DNA of 14,546 nt from Clostridiales bacterium. Lineage in GTDB: Bacteria; Bacillota; Clostridia; Lachnospirales; Anaerotignaceae. The translations under genes and the position numbers were made by a program. The DNA lies in assembly GCA_018364635.1 (NCBI GenBank), contig JAGZLR010000052.1:1-14546 (forward strand), given 5' to 3'. Below are positions 1 to 6,730 of the stretch, piece after piece; the stretch's first letter is position 1, and the number at the start of each line of letters is the position of its first letter. The notes below the pieces were generated by a model. That model searched no databases, was not told the DNA's origin, and saw only the letters and a program-made list of their open reading frames with translations.

Positions 1-135
1 CCCATCATGGTACTCATAAGGAGGAAACTCCGCATTTGTAGCCATAACAAGCACTTTGTCATCAGAAGAACTAGAACATGCGCTAACTGAAATAGCCATT
101 GCAACAGTCAACGCCATTGCTAATAATTTTTTCAT
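1..135 (-). CDS. Amino-acid ABC transporter substrate-binding lipoprotein (N-terminal 45 residues, cut by window edge)
   Basis: Probable extracellular solute-binding protein of family 3, which captures an amino acid outside the membrane and delivers it to an ABC permease. Only the first 45 codons are inside the window. They show a lipoprotein signal peptide: basic MKK start, hydrophobic stretch at residues 4-18, and a lipobox V-S-A-C with the lipidated cysteine at residue 20, followed by a serine/aspartate linker. The mature part begins with VLVMATNAEFPPYEY, the typical first strand of family 3 binding proteins. The start is set by an AAGGAG at 144-149, 8 nt upstream of ATG. It has its own promoter (170-198), so it is probably a separate transcription unit from sbp. 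Substrate cannot be told from this fragment. I am sure of the lipoprotein nature and fairly sure of the family. Confidence 0.85.
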   Translation of the reverse strand, partial: MKKLLAMALTVAMAISVSACSSSSDDKVLVMATNAEFPPYEYHDG

Positions 136-169
136 AAACTTATCTCCTTAGTTATTAAATATTTCTTTC

Positions 170-198
170 AGTGTATCATTTTACAACCTTAGTGTCAA
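170..198 (-). promoter_or_regulatory. Sigma-A-type promoter of the solute-binding lipoprotein gene
   Basis: Reading the minus strand, TTGACA (193-198) is followed after exactly 17 nt by TACACT (170-175). The -35 is a perfect consensus match and the -10 matches at 4 of 6 positions. It lies about 35 nt upstream of the ATG at 135, with the AAGGAG ribosome binding site between. This is the clearest promoter in the window. Confidence 0.8.
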
Positions 199-199
199 C

Positions 200-248
200 A
201 TAATCATACAAAAAGCTTGCATAAATGATTTGTATTATGCATGATTAT
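200..248. promoter_or_regulatory. Nested inverted repeat upstream of the -35 box, possible operator
   Basis: Two nested inverted repeats sit directly upstream of the lipoprotein gene promoter. The outer arms are ATAATCAT (200-207) and ATGATTAT (241-248), a perfect 8-bp match. The inner arms are GCATAA (219-224) and TTATGC (235-240). Position just beyond the -35 box suits a regulator binding site, and AT-rich ATnAATnAT-like dyads are typical of amino-acid regulators such as ArgR, but no specific factor can be assigned. A transcript attenuator is less likely because no T-run follows. The rest of 136-283 holds only the promoter and ribosome binding site; I see no terminator behind sbp. Confidence 0.35.
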
Positions 249-283
249 AAATTATGGATTCAACTAACATATCAGAAATTTTA

Positions 284-631
284 TTATTTTTCTAATTTTT
301 TTAATAAATAACGTCGAATAAAAGAAAAATTATCAAACAGTCTCGATCCGTAAACAATCACAGCAGCCAAAGACAACTGAATATTTAGTTTATTTCCCAT
401 CCAAACCAAAAATGCAGAGATAAAAGCATTTCCAAAAAAACCTGCAATAAAAATATCTAAATGGAAATTTTTTTGCATCAGGCTACGGATTCCCCCTAAC
501 CAAGTATCCAGACAGGCTAAAATAATAATAGCTACATATGCTAAAGAAGCTTGTGGAAAGGAAAAAGGGCTAAACATACCAGCAAGTACGCCAAGGATCA
601 TTGCTGCTAAAGAAAAAACAAAATATCCCAT
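284..631 (-). CDS. sbp: Small basic protein Sbp (DUF1290)
   Basis: Small integral membrane protein of the DUF1290/Sbp family, which sits in division gene clusters of Firmicutes; its molecular role is unknown. The 115-residue product is almost wholly hydrophobic, with segments at about residues 2-22, 28-45, 60-78 and 83-95, and a basic C-terminal tail (RRYLLKKLEK). The GSRLFDN motif near the C-terminus fits the family. The reading frame extends to an ATG at 649, but that codon lacks a ribosome binding site and would overlap the DUF881 gene by 17 nt. ATG at 631 has GGAGGA (642-647) 10 nt upstream and begins one base after the DUF881 stop, so I use it. In Bacillus subtilis sbp is followed by ftsA-ftsZ; here a transporter gene follows instead. 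Confidence 0.85.
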   Translation of the reverse strand: MGYFVFSLAAMILGVLAGMFSPFSFPQASLAYVAIIILACLDTWLGGIRSLMQKNFHLDIFIAGFFGNAFISAFLVWMGNKLNIQLSLAAVIVYGSRLFDNFSFIRRYLLKKLEK

Positions 632-632
632 T

Positions 633-1379
633 TTAACTCTTTCCTCCATTCTGTATTGTAGGCTCTGCTTCTTTAAATTCTACTTTTGCAGAATACGCTG
701 GTACAATAACTTCTGAACTTTTCTTAACATCAACCCGAATTCCCCATGGTGTTAGATTATCTACTACACCGCCTGGAAAAGAGAGTGCTGCCTCCATTAC
801 ATCAGGGTCCCCAATTGCTGTTATCTCAAAAGGCACTGCAATTTTAACATTATTTACAGTCACCACCGAGCCTGAACAACGGATAGCAGTTCTAGCATTA
901 AGTCTTTGTCCATTGATTGATATTGCCTCTGCTCCTGCAACATTCAATTCGTTTACTACGTTTAAAATATCTTCTGCATGCACAACAAAAGCGCTTGCTT
1001 CTGAGCCATCTGCAGTGGTTTTGCTGTCATCCAAAGTTACAATAATCCCTCTTCCTTTCATGGCAGTAAAACCAGCTGCATCTCTACTTTCATCTAATGT
1101 ATCTAAAATTAATTGTAACGCTTTTCCCTGGTCATTTCCAGCCTCTGCAAAAGCATCTTCAAAGCCTTTTAACTTTTTTTGGGAATCCGCCAAAGCATTT
1201 GAAAGTCTTTCATTTTCCTCCTGTAATCCCTTTACTTGAGTGGAAAGATCGCTCGCACGTTGCAACTCTGTTGTATTCATTTGTTTCTTTACCGTCTTTA
1301 CTTGAATACCAATGATAAAACCTAAAAGAATGCATACACAAGTAACGGCAGCACTTGCCTGTTTTGTTTTTCGATCCAT
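633..1379 (-). CDS. DUF881 family membrane-anchored division-cluster protein (YlxW/YlxX-like)
   Basis: A 248-residue DUF881 protein. Layout: short basic N-terminus, one membrane segment at about residues 9-27, a coiled coil at about 36-76 (rich in L/E/Q heptads), then the DUF881 domain from about 105 to 237, presumably on the outside of the cell. Visible family features are GIIVTLDD (111-118), a central NELNVAGAEAISINGQR stretch, and the PFEITAIGDP segment. The function of the family is unknown; its constant place behind divIB/ftsQ suggests a link to division or the cell envelope. ATG at 1379 has GAGGTG 5 nt upstream. It follows ftsQ by 17 nt and precedes sbp by 1 nt, so the genes are co-transcribed. 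B. subtilis has two related genes here (ylxW, ylxX); this cluster has one. Confidence 0.85.
   Translation of the reverse strand: MDRKTKQASAAVTCVCILLGFIIGIQVKTVKKQMNTTELQRASDLSTQVKGLQEENERLSNALADSQKKLKGFEDAFAEAGNDQGKALQLILDTLDESRDAAGFTAMKGRGIIVTLDDSKTTADGSEASAFVVHAEDILNVVNELNVAGAEAISINGQRLNARTAIRCSGSVVTVNNVKIAVPFEITAIGDPDVMEAALSFPGGVVDNLTPWGIRVDVKKSSEVIVPAYSAKVEFKEAEPTIQNGGKS
642..647 (-). promoter_or_regulatory. Ribosome binding site that sets the sbp start at 631
   Basis: GGAGGA on the minus strand lies 10 nt upstream of ATG at 631 and inside the last codons of the DUF881 gene. The longer alternative start at 649 overlaps this site and has no Shine-Dalgarno of its own. Confidence 0.6.
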
Positions 1380-1396
1380 AATTCACCTCAGTATTT

Positions 1397-2173
1397 TTAA
1401 GTTAAATACTTAAATATAATCGGTCCTGAAAGATTTGTTAAATTCAATGTACCTCTGTCTGTATCAGGAATTTGTTCCATAACAGAAGACATCGTTCTTA
1501 TTTTTTCATCTATATTATCAATTGTGCCTAAAATAACGTCTACCTGTTTTACTCTTGCTGTTATCCTTTCAGGATCACTTACATTTAATTGTAAAATATT
1601 TCCTAATAATTCATATTTGCTGATTAGCTGTGCCACAGTAACAACAATATCAAATGACTCTGGGTTTTCTACCTGCAACTTTTCACCAACTCTAAACTCT
1701 GAAAAAATCAGCCCTGTTACAATCGGAAGATTTTTCTCACACTTTTCTACGGACTCCAATACTCTACCATATTCATCAATACATAAATATCGATTCATAT
1801 AAGGCACATAACCACAAACATATCGCTCTTTTATCGTCAGTCTAACTTTACCAGGAAGAGAAAAAGAAATTTTACATTGATCTATATATGCTGATTTTGT
1901 CAATTTGCTCTCAGCTCCAGAAAGTAAAAACCAAAAGAGATTACTTCCTTCTTTCAAATCAGCCATTTCACAAATTTTTTCCTTTTCAAACTGATGTAGC
2001 CCCTCTACCTCTATTGTAGAAATTGAAAACAGAGGAGAAAAAAGGATCGCCGCCATCAATAGTACCCCAGAAAAAAAGAAAAATAACCGGCGTTTTAGTT
2101 TTCGTCTCCTTATATGGTGTTTCTTATAAATCGGAACTACGTTCTGCTCTTCTCCTTTTGTATCTTCATTCAA
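1397..2173 (-). CDS. ftsQ: Cell division protein FtsQ/DivIB
   Basis: Bitopic protein of the FtsQ/DivIB-FtsL-FtsB/DivIC septal complex. The 258-residue product has a cytoplasmic, very basic segment at 17-29 (KKHHIRRRKLKRR), a membrane helix at about 30-50, a POTRA domain at about 51-118 opening with ISTIEVEGLHQF, and a beta domain to about residue 230, with the family motif YLCIDEYGRVLE (129-140). There is no ATG in a suitable place: the frame begins with TTG at 2173, overlapping the murA stop by 4 nt (TTGA). A GGTGAG a few bases upstream can serve as a ribosome binding site. An ATG at 2169 is out of frame. The overlap implies translational coupling to murA. Confidence is high for identity, moderate for the TTG start. 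Confidence 0.9.
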   Translation of the reverse strand: MNEDTKGEEQNVVPIYKKHHIRRRKLKRRLFFFFSGVLLMAAILFSPLFSISTIEVEGLHQFEKEKICEMADLKEGSNLFWFLLSGAESKLTKSAYIDQCKISFSLPGKVRLTIKERYVCGYVPYMNRYLCIDEYGRVLESVEKCEKNLPIVTGLIFSEFRVGEKLQVENPESFDIVVTVAQLISKYELLGNILQLNVSDPERITARVKQVDVILGTIDNIDEKIRTMSSVMEQIPDTDRGTLNLTNLSGPIIFKYLT

Positions 2174-3417
2174 ATAAACTCACCGACTTTTCCCTCTAAA
2201 TTGCATAATGCTCCTACTATATTTTCATATCCACGGCCCACAAATCCAGGATCATATATTTTTGTAACGCCATCTGCCATCAACCCTGCAATCATTAAGG
2301 CTGCACCGCCTCTTAAATCTTTTGCAGTGACTTCTGCACCATAGAGTTTCTCTTTTCCTTCTATCAAAGCCAGCCTACCACAAATAGTAATTGCTGCACC
2401 CATTTTGATTAGTTCAAATCCTTGTGAAAGCCTGAATTCAAAAACCGTTTCCCTAATCATACTTTTTCCCTCAGCAGTTGTCAATAGACTCATCAGGATC
2501 GGTTGTAAATCTGTTGGGAACCCAGGATAAGGCGCTGTATTGATTTCACCAGGGGATTTCAACCTTTGACGAGAGGTCAAATAGATTCCTCTATGGTCTA
2601 AATCTATTTGGCAGCCCATATACTTTAGAGTCCTAAGAAAGGACTTTAAATGAGTTTCCTCTGCACCTGCTACCAAAACTTTTCCGTTTGTCGCAGCAGC
2701 TGCAGCTAAAAATGTACCTGCCACAATTCTGTCAGGCATTAACCGATGACAGGTGTCCTTCATTTGAGAACAACCATAAATTACTATTTGATTTGTACCA
2801 TCACCAAAAACCTTTACCCCTCGTTTTCTAAGAAATTCTGCTAAATCTGAAATTTCTGGTTCTTTTGCAGCACCGATTAAAGTTGTTTGTTTGTCACAGG
2901 AAGAAGCAGCTAGCATCACATTTTCGGTTGCTCCTACAGAAGGATAGCTTAATTCTATTTTTCCGCCTTGAGGATAACCTTCTAGCCTTATGCAATCCTC
3001 CTCTTCTGTGCACTGTATTCCCATTGTCCGAAATGCAGATAAGTGTAGATCAATTGGACGTTTCCCTATGCGACATCCTCCAGGTAAAGGTAATACTGCA
3101 TATCCAAAGCGGCCAGCCATAACGCCGGCAAACAACACAGAAGCTCTCATCTGAGAGATGATTCTTTTATCAGTCTTAGCAAATTCAGCATTCCTACTAT
3201 CAACGACAAGTCTATGATTTTTAAATTCTGTCTTGCAACCATTTTCTTTTAATACTTCTATCATCATTCGTGTATCTTTAATATCAGGCACATTCTCTAT
3301 TACATTTTCTCCTCCATAGAGGGTCGCAGCCAATATTGGGAGTGCGGCATTTTTGCATCCTTGAACTTGAACTTCTCCATGGAGACGGCTTTTTCCTTCA
3401 ATTTGATAATAATGCAT
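2170..3417 (-). CDS. murA: UDP-N-acetylglucosamine 1-carboxyvinyltransferase MurA
   Basis: Catalyses the first committed step of peptidoglycan synthesis, transfer of enolpyruvate from PEP to UDP-GlcNAc, in the cytoplasm. The 415-residue product has the two-domain EPT fold. With the start chosen here, key residues fall at the E. coli numbers: K22-N23 (CKNAALP), R91 (MRAS), C115 in the PLPGGCRIG loop, R120. The general base D303 is in FPTD (E. coli D305). C115 predicts fosfomycin sensitivity. Some conserved motifs differ: ENRF is EFRL (about residue 327) and DRGYE is GRGYE (about residue 394). The frame stays open to an ATG at 3486, but that lies within the terminator hairpin; ATG at 3417 has GGGAGGG 6 nt upstream. 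First gene of a murA-ftsQ-DUF881-sbp unit. The family is certain; whether it is the main MurA or a second paralog is not. Confidence 0.93.
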   Translation of the reverse strand: MHYYQIEGKSRLHGEVQVQGCKNAALPILAATLYGGENVIENVPDIKDTRMMIEVLKENGCKTEFKNHRLVVDSRNAEFAKTDKRIISQMRASVLFAGVMAGRFGYAVLPLPGGCRIGKRPIDLHLSAFRTMGIQCTEEEDCIRLEGYPQGGKIELSYPSVGATENVMLAASSCDKQTTLIGAAKEPEISDLAEFLRKRGVKVFGDGTNQIVIYGCSQMKDTCHRLMPDRIVAGTFLAAAAATNGKVLVAGAEETHLKSFLRTLKYMGCQIDLDHRGIYLTSRQRLKSPGEINTAPYPGFPTDLQPILMSLLTTAEGKSMIRETVFEFRLSQGFELIKMGAAITICGRLALIEGKEKLYGAEVTAKDLRGGAALMIAGLMADGVTKIYDPGFVGRGYENIVGALCNLEGKVGEFI

Positions 3418-3423
3418 CCCAAT

Positions 3424-3430
3424 CCCTCCC
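3424..3430 (-). promoter_or_regulatory. Ribosome binding site that sets the murA start at 3417
   Basis: GGGAGGG on the minus strand, 6 nt before ATG at 3417. Starting here places the PEP-loop cysteine at residue 115 and the UDP-GlcNAc-binding lysine at residue 22, the positions known from E. coli MurA, which independently supports this start over the in-frame ATG at 3486. Confidence 0.75.
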
Positions 3431-3445
3431 ATCATCCTGCCACAT

Positions 3446-3475
3446 CTTATGCCTATTTTCAAAAAAGTGTGACAA
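3446..3475 (-). promoter_or_regulatory. Possible murA promoter
   Basis: Minus strand TTGTCA (3470-3475), 18 nt spacer, CATAAG (3446-3451). The -35 matches 5 of 6 and the -10 4 of 6 consensus positions. It lies between the upstream terminator and the murA ribosome binding site, where a promoter would be expected. The -10 is weak, so this is tentative. Confidence 0.4.
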
Positions 3476-3478
3476 ATA

Positions 3479-3509
3479 AAAAACACCGAAAACTTTTTTC
3501 GGTGTTTTT
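3479..3509 (-). terminator. Rho-independent terminator behind the folC-TPR operon
   Basis: A stem of up to 14 bp (GC-rich core ACACCG/CGGTGT) with a 3-nt loop, flanked by A-runs on one side and T-runs on the other, so it could work in both directions. On the minus strand it follows the TPR gene stop by about 18 nt and ends in a T-run, then murA begins. It separates the folC-TPR unit from the murA unit. Confidence 0.85.
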
Positions 3510-3527
3510 GAATGCTAAAAATAAGAT

Positions 3528-4949
3528 TTATTGATCCATATTGCTTAAAATATTTTCTACATTTTTGATTTGATTAGAATTTGGATATTGATCTCTGACT
3601 TTTTCATAATACTCTCGAGCCTGTTCTAAGTCATCTTGGCTTTCAGCAATTTTCCCAAGATAATATAACGTATCATCCACAAACTCTGTATCCGTTGCGA
3701 TTTTTAGTACAAGCTCTAAATTTGATTTTGCTTCGGTATATCTATTATTAAGAAAATCACTTTTCCCTTGATGATACAACTCTTCGGCAGCCTTTGGCCA
3801 TGCAGTTTCTCGGATTGTATTATATCGTGCCAAATCTTCATCAGGCAGATCAGCAGTATCTAAATCCAGCGTTGCTTTTGTTGCTCCCACACTATCTCCA
3901 TCACTTAACAATGCGGATGCATTTAAAATAACTTCAGTTTTTTCACGAATAGCTTTTTCTTTTTCTAAACTTTCCTTTTCAGCAAGCAAAGAAGCATTCT
4001 CACTCTTCAGTTTTTCATAAGATGCTGTATCCACTTGTTGTCCTTGACCTGACTCTTTCTGCAGTTGACTTATTTGATTTTCTAGTTCTGTAATGCGATT
4101 ATCTTTACTTTCATCAATACCTGGAACAATCAAAATAAGAAGTACTGCTGCTGTTATAAGTACCCCTGATAGAAAGGATATAATTTCATTGCGTCCAATG
4201 ACTCCTCGTTTTTTGACTGACGTATCTTTTGATACATGTCCATATTGCAAAGATTGTTCCTCTTCTTTATCTTTATAATCTGAAATATCTGTTTTATCTG
4301 AATTTCTTAGCTGAGATTCTCTTCGTACCCTCTTCAATTCTGATGGACGCAGTTCTTTTAAAATACTCATTGCTCTCGGATTCTCTTTATCAAGATCAAG
4401 CGCTCTATGAACATTTTGCCCTGCTTCCGCCCTATCATTTTGCTTTAATTGGCATAAAGCCAAAAGGCAATACGCTTCCGCAAACTTAGGATTAAAATCA
4501 ATCGCCTTTTTTAATTGAATTACTGCTAAATCATCACTACCCATTGAAAGATATTTCAATGCTTGATTAAACATTGCACAGGAATCTCCCATTTTTTCCA
4601 ATTTTCTAGGTGATTTCTGTAGTTGATCTATATATTGGGCTGCTGGATTTTTATCCTTAAATAAAGAACTACTAACAATCCAATGCTTCAGTGCATCAGC
4701 TACAAGACCTCTCTCATAATAAACTAAGCCTAATAGATTTCTTGATTTCATATTCATTTTATCAAATCTCAGGCTTGCTTCCAACGAAGAGCAAGATTGT
4801 GAAAGTCTGCCGCCTTTTGCCTGATTCAATCCACGGTTATAAAGTCGTTCTGACTCTAAACGGCACAGCTTTAGCGCCTTTTGATTCCATCCGCATCTTG
4901 AACAAATGCCGTTTGCTGAGATCAATGCGCCGCAGTTGGGACATTTCAT
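3528..4949 (-). CDS. Zinc-ribbon, TPR-containing single-pass membrane protein
   Basis: A 473-residue protein of unknown function. Domains in order: N-terminal zinc ribbon (C3, C6, C16, C19); cytoplasmic tetratricopeptide repeats at about 35-68, 70-95 and 125-190, the last well formed (AEAYCLLALCQLKQNDRAEA); a charged linker at about 200-250; one membrane helix at about 257-277; a coiled coil at about 283-340; and a second TPR pair at about 388-458, the last of YbgF/BamD-like type (LYYLGKIAESQDDLEQA). The domains after the helix are probably outside the cell, given the basic residues (KKRGVIGR) before it. No catalytic motif is seen, so it is best read as a scaffold. ATG at 4949 has AAGGAG 9 nt upstream. 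It follows the 54-aa ORF by 6 nt and is the last gene before the terminator. The domain layout is clear; the role is not. Confidence 0.8.
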   Translation of the reverse strand: MKCPNCGALISANGICSRCGWNQKALKLCRLESERLYNRGLNQAKGGRLSQSCSSLEASLRFDKMNMKSRNLLGLVYYERGLVADALKHWIVSSSLFKDKNPAAQYIDQLQKSPRKLEKMGDSCAMFNQALKYLSMGSDDLAVIQLKKAIDFNPKFAEAYCLLALCQLKQNDRAEAGQNVHRALDLDKENPRAMSILKELRPSELKRVRRESQLRNSDKTDISDYKDKEEEQSLQYGHVSKDTSVKKRGVIGRNEIISFLSGVLITAAVLLILIVPGIDESKDNRITELENQISQLQKESGQGQQVDTASYEKLKSENASLLAEKESLEKEKAIREKTEVILNASALLSDGDSVGATKATLDLDTADLPDEDLARYNTIRETAWPKAAEELYHQGKSDFLNNRYTEAKSNLELVLKIATDTEFVDDTLYYLGKIAESQDDLEQAREYYEKVRDQYPNSNQIKNVENILSNMDQ

Positions 4950-4955
4950 ATCAAT

Positions 4956-5120
4956 CTACTCCTTATCTATATCATATTTCTGAAAATTATCTTTTTTCAT
5001 AGTTAATTGAAGAAAAATATCTACAATATCTTTCATTTCGTCAGAACGAACCGCATCCTCAATATCACCGATTTCTAACACTGGTTCATACTTTGCAAGT
5101 TCTTCTCTAAAATTTATCAT
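4956..5120 (-). CDS. Conserved-looking 54-residue protein of unknown function
   Basis: I do not recognise this protein. It is 54 residues, acidic overall, without membrane segment or cysteine, and looks helical (MINFREELAKYEPVLEIGDI at the start; a second amphipathic stretch DEMKDIVDIFLQL). It is likely real because it has one of the best ribosome binding sites in the window (AAGGAGGA at 5127-5134, 6 nt spacing), its ATG overlaps the folC stop as ATGA, and its own stop lies just before the ribosome binding site of the TPR gene. The frame runs upstream to an ATG at 5198, but that part lies inside folC and lacks a ribosome binding site. Coupling to folC suggests a matched expression level, possibly a partner of FolC or of the TPR protein; that is inference. 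Confidence 0.7.
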   Translation of the reverse strand: MINFREELAKYEPVLEIGDIEDAVRSDEMKDIVDIFLQLTMKKDNFQKYDIDKE

Positions 5121-6436
5121 AAGGATTCCTCCTTCTCTTTTATATTTTGACTCAATATATCCCTCAATTCCCCAATAAGATATAAAGATCCTGCACAAAT
5201 TAAAACATCTTCTGGTCCGGTCAATTTATACGCAATCTCAAATGCCTTTTGGCTATTCTTTTCTATCACTAACTTTCCTCGACAGTCTGCAAAATGTTTT
5301 GCTAAAAGATTGGCAGAAAGCGCTCGCTGACTTTTGGGCTCTGTCACAACTATATTTTCCAAATACGGCAAAAGATATCCAGCCATTTTTTTATATTCTT
5401 TATCAGCCAATACCCCTACCAATAACGTTACCTTTTTATTAGGGAAGTATATCTTCATAGACTCACCAAGTTTCTGAAAACCATCACTGTTATGAGCACC
5501 TTCTAAAAATACCAAAGGATGACTATGTACTTGTTCCATTCGTCCAGGCCATACAGTCTCCTCAATTCCATCAAAAATAGCCGATTTTGATATAGAAAGA
5601 CCTAATTTTTGCAAGACATAACAACATAAAAGTGCCTGGGAACAATTTAGAATCTGATATCCTCCTGTTAAATGCAACTCAATTTGATCTAAATCATAGT
5701 ATTGATTTTTAACTGAAAAAACAGACTTATTTAAATCTTCGCAAATAATCTCTCTCTTTTCATCAAAAGCATAATAGAGAGGAGCATTCTTTTCCTCCGC
5801 AATTTTCCGAATTACTTCATAGGCCTCTTTACGAATTTCAGGATAAACAACAACAGGCCTATTCGATTTTATAATCCCTGCTTTTTCCCATGCTATTTGT
5901 TCAAGTGTATCACCCAAAAATGTCATATGATCAAACCCAACGGATGTAATGACAGTCAATAACGGCTCTTCTAAAACATTGGTGCAGTCGCTTCTTCCTC
6001 CCAATCCAACTTCCATAATTACGATATCGGGCTTTTTAAATGCATACCAGTCAAAAGCAAATGCTGTAACAATTTCAAATATTGTCGGCACAATCCCTGT
6101 TTCTTGCTGCACCTGATCAACTGCACTTTTTAGCCTCTCCATTTCATTTCCAAACTCTTCATCAGAGATTTCTATTCCATTAAGACGATATCTTTCATTA
6201 TATCTTGACAAGTGGGGAGATGTATAAAGTCCAACAGATAAACCGGATTTTCTCAGAACACAATCCAACATAGCAGATACAGATCCCTTACCATTTGTTC
6301 CTGCAATATGAATAAACTTTAAGTTATTTTGAGGATTACCAAGTTTATTTAATAGCCTTCGAATCCCTGTTAGACCTTCTTTTGCGCTTTTCCCATAACA
6401 ACTATCTAACCATGCGACAGCCTGTTTATACTCCAT
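5117..6436 (-). CDS. folC: Bifunctional folylpolyglutamate / dihydrofolate synthase FolC
   Basis: Mur-ligase-family enzyme that adds glutamate to dihydropteroate and to reduced folates with ATP, retaining folates in the cell. The 439-residue length is normal. Seen in order: P-loop HIAGTNGKGS (43-52, K50), omega-loop YTSPHLSRYNER (71-82), metal and ATP site segments MEVGLGGRSDCTN (141-153) and GFDHMTFLGDTLEQIAWEKAGI (K185 near the carbamylated-lysine region), and a Rossmann-like C-terminal domain with LEGAHNSDG and the closing LICAGSLYLIGE. ATG at 6436 has a modest ribosome binding site (GGAAGTGG, about 6 nt). It is first in a three-gene unit with the 54-aa ORF (4-nt overlap) and the TPR gene, driven by the promoter at 6461-6489. 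No other folate gene is in the window. Confidence 0.95.
   Translation of the reverse strand: MEYKQAVAWLDSCYGKSAKEGLTGIRRLLNKLGNPQNNLKFIHIAGTNGKGSVSAMLDCVLRKSGLSVGLYTSPHLSRYNERYRLNGIEISDEEFGNEMERLKSAVDQVQQETGIVPTIFEIVTAFAFDWYAFKKPDIVIMEVGLGGRSDCTNVLEEPLLTVITSVGFDHMTFLGDTLEQIAWEKAGIIKSNRPVVVYPEIRKEAYEVIRKIAEEKNAPLYYAFDEKREIICEDLNKSVFSVKNQYYDLDQIELHLTGGYQILNCSQALLCCYVLQKLGLSISKSAIFDGIEETVWPGRMEQVHSHPLVFLEGAHNSDGFQKLGESMKIYFPNKKVTLLVGVLADKEYKKMAGYLLPYLENIVVTEPKSQRALSANLLAKHFADCRGKLVIEKNSQKAFEIAYKLTGPEDVLICAGSLYLIGELRDILSQNIKEKEESL
5127..5134 (-). promoter_or_regulatory. Ribosome binding site that sets the 54-aa ORF start at 5120
   Basis: AAGGAGGA on the minus strand, 6 nt before the ATG at 5120, inside the last codons of folC. 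It is the main evidence that the small gene is translated and starts at 5120 rather than 5198. Confidence 0.75.
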
Positions 6437-6460
6437 ATTTATCCACTTCCCATACTAACA

Positions 6461-6489
6461 ATTATAAAAATATACATCAAAAGGATCAA
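6461..6489 (-). promoter_or_regulatory. Probable folC promoter
   Basis: Minus strand TTGATC (6484-6489), 17 nt spacer, perfect TATAAT (6461-6466), about 25 nt upstream of the folC ATG. The rest of 6490-6650 is very AT-rich, with several A/T tracts that could act as an UP element but with no further gene, RNA or clear repeat that I can see. Confidence 0.65.
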
Positions 6490-6651
6490 ATAAATTTGTG
6501 TTAATTATTCTTACGGTTTTATTACAAATATAACAAAATATTATCTTTTTATGACTCTGTTAATAAACAATAAATTTGTCTATTCTTTGATTACTTTATC
6601 ATAATAACTGTATTGTGACAAGAATAATAACCGGATAATTCCAAATTCTTT

Positions 6652-6678
6652 AAAAAAAGAGCAGAAGTCTGCCCTTTT
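6652..6678 (-). terminator. Rho-independent terminator behind ligA
   Basis: Minus strand stem AAAAGGGCAGA / TCTGCTCTTTT (11 bp counting one G-U pair) with a very short loop, followed by a run of seven T. It lies about 53 nt after the ligA stop and closes the pcrA-cca-ligA unit ahead of the folC promoter. Confidence 0.85.
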
Positions 6679-6730
6679 AAATTTTTATTTCATAATTGTT
6701 TACACTACTCTGCTTGTTATATAGTCTTAG

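Noticed and set aside
913..1239. Plus-strand open frames of 60-108 codons across the window (e.g. 913-1239, 1524-1802, 4691-5002, 10167-10460)
   Set aside because: They lie opposite well-identified minus-strand genes, lack ribosome binding sites and family features, and read as antisense shadows.
3418..3486. N-terminal extension of MurA to ATG at 3486
   Set aside because: It would start inside a terminator hairpin, lacks a ribosome binding site, and shifts K22 and C115 from their expected positions.
6490..6650. Possible small RNA or riboswitch between ligA and folC
   Set aside because: The stretch is very AT-rich without stable GC-containing stems; the only hairpin is the ligA terminator.
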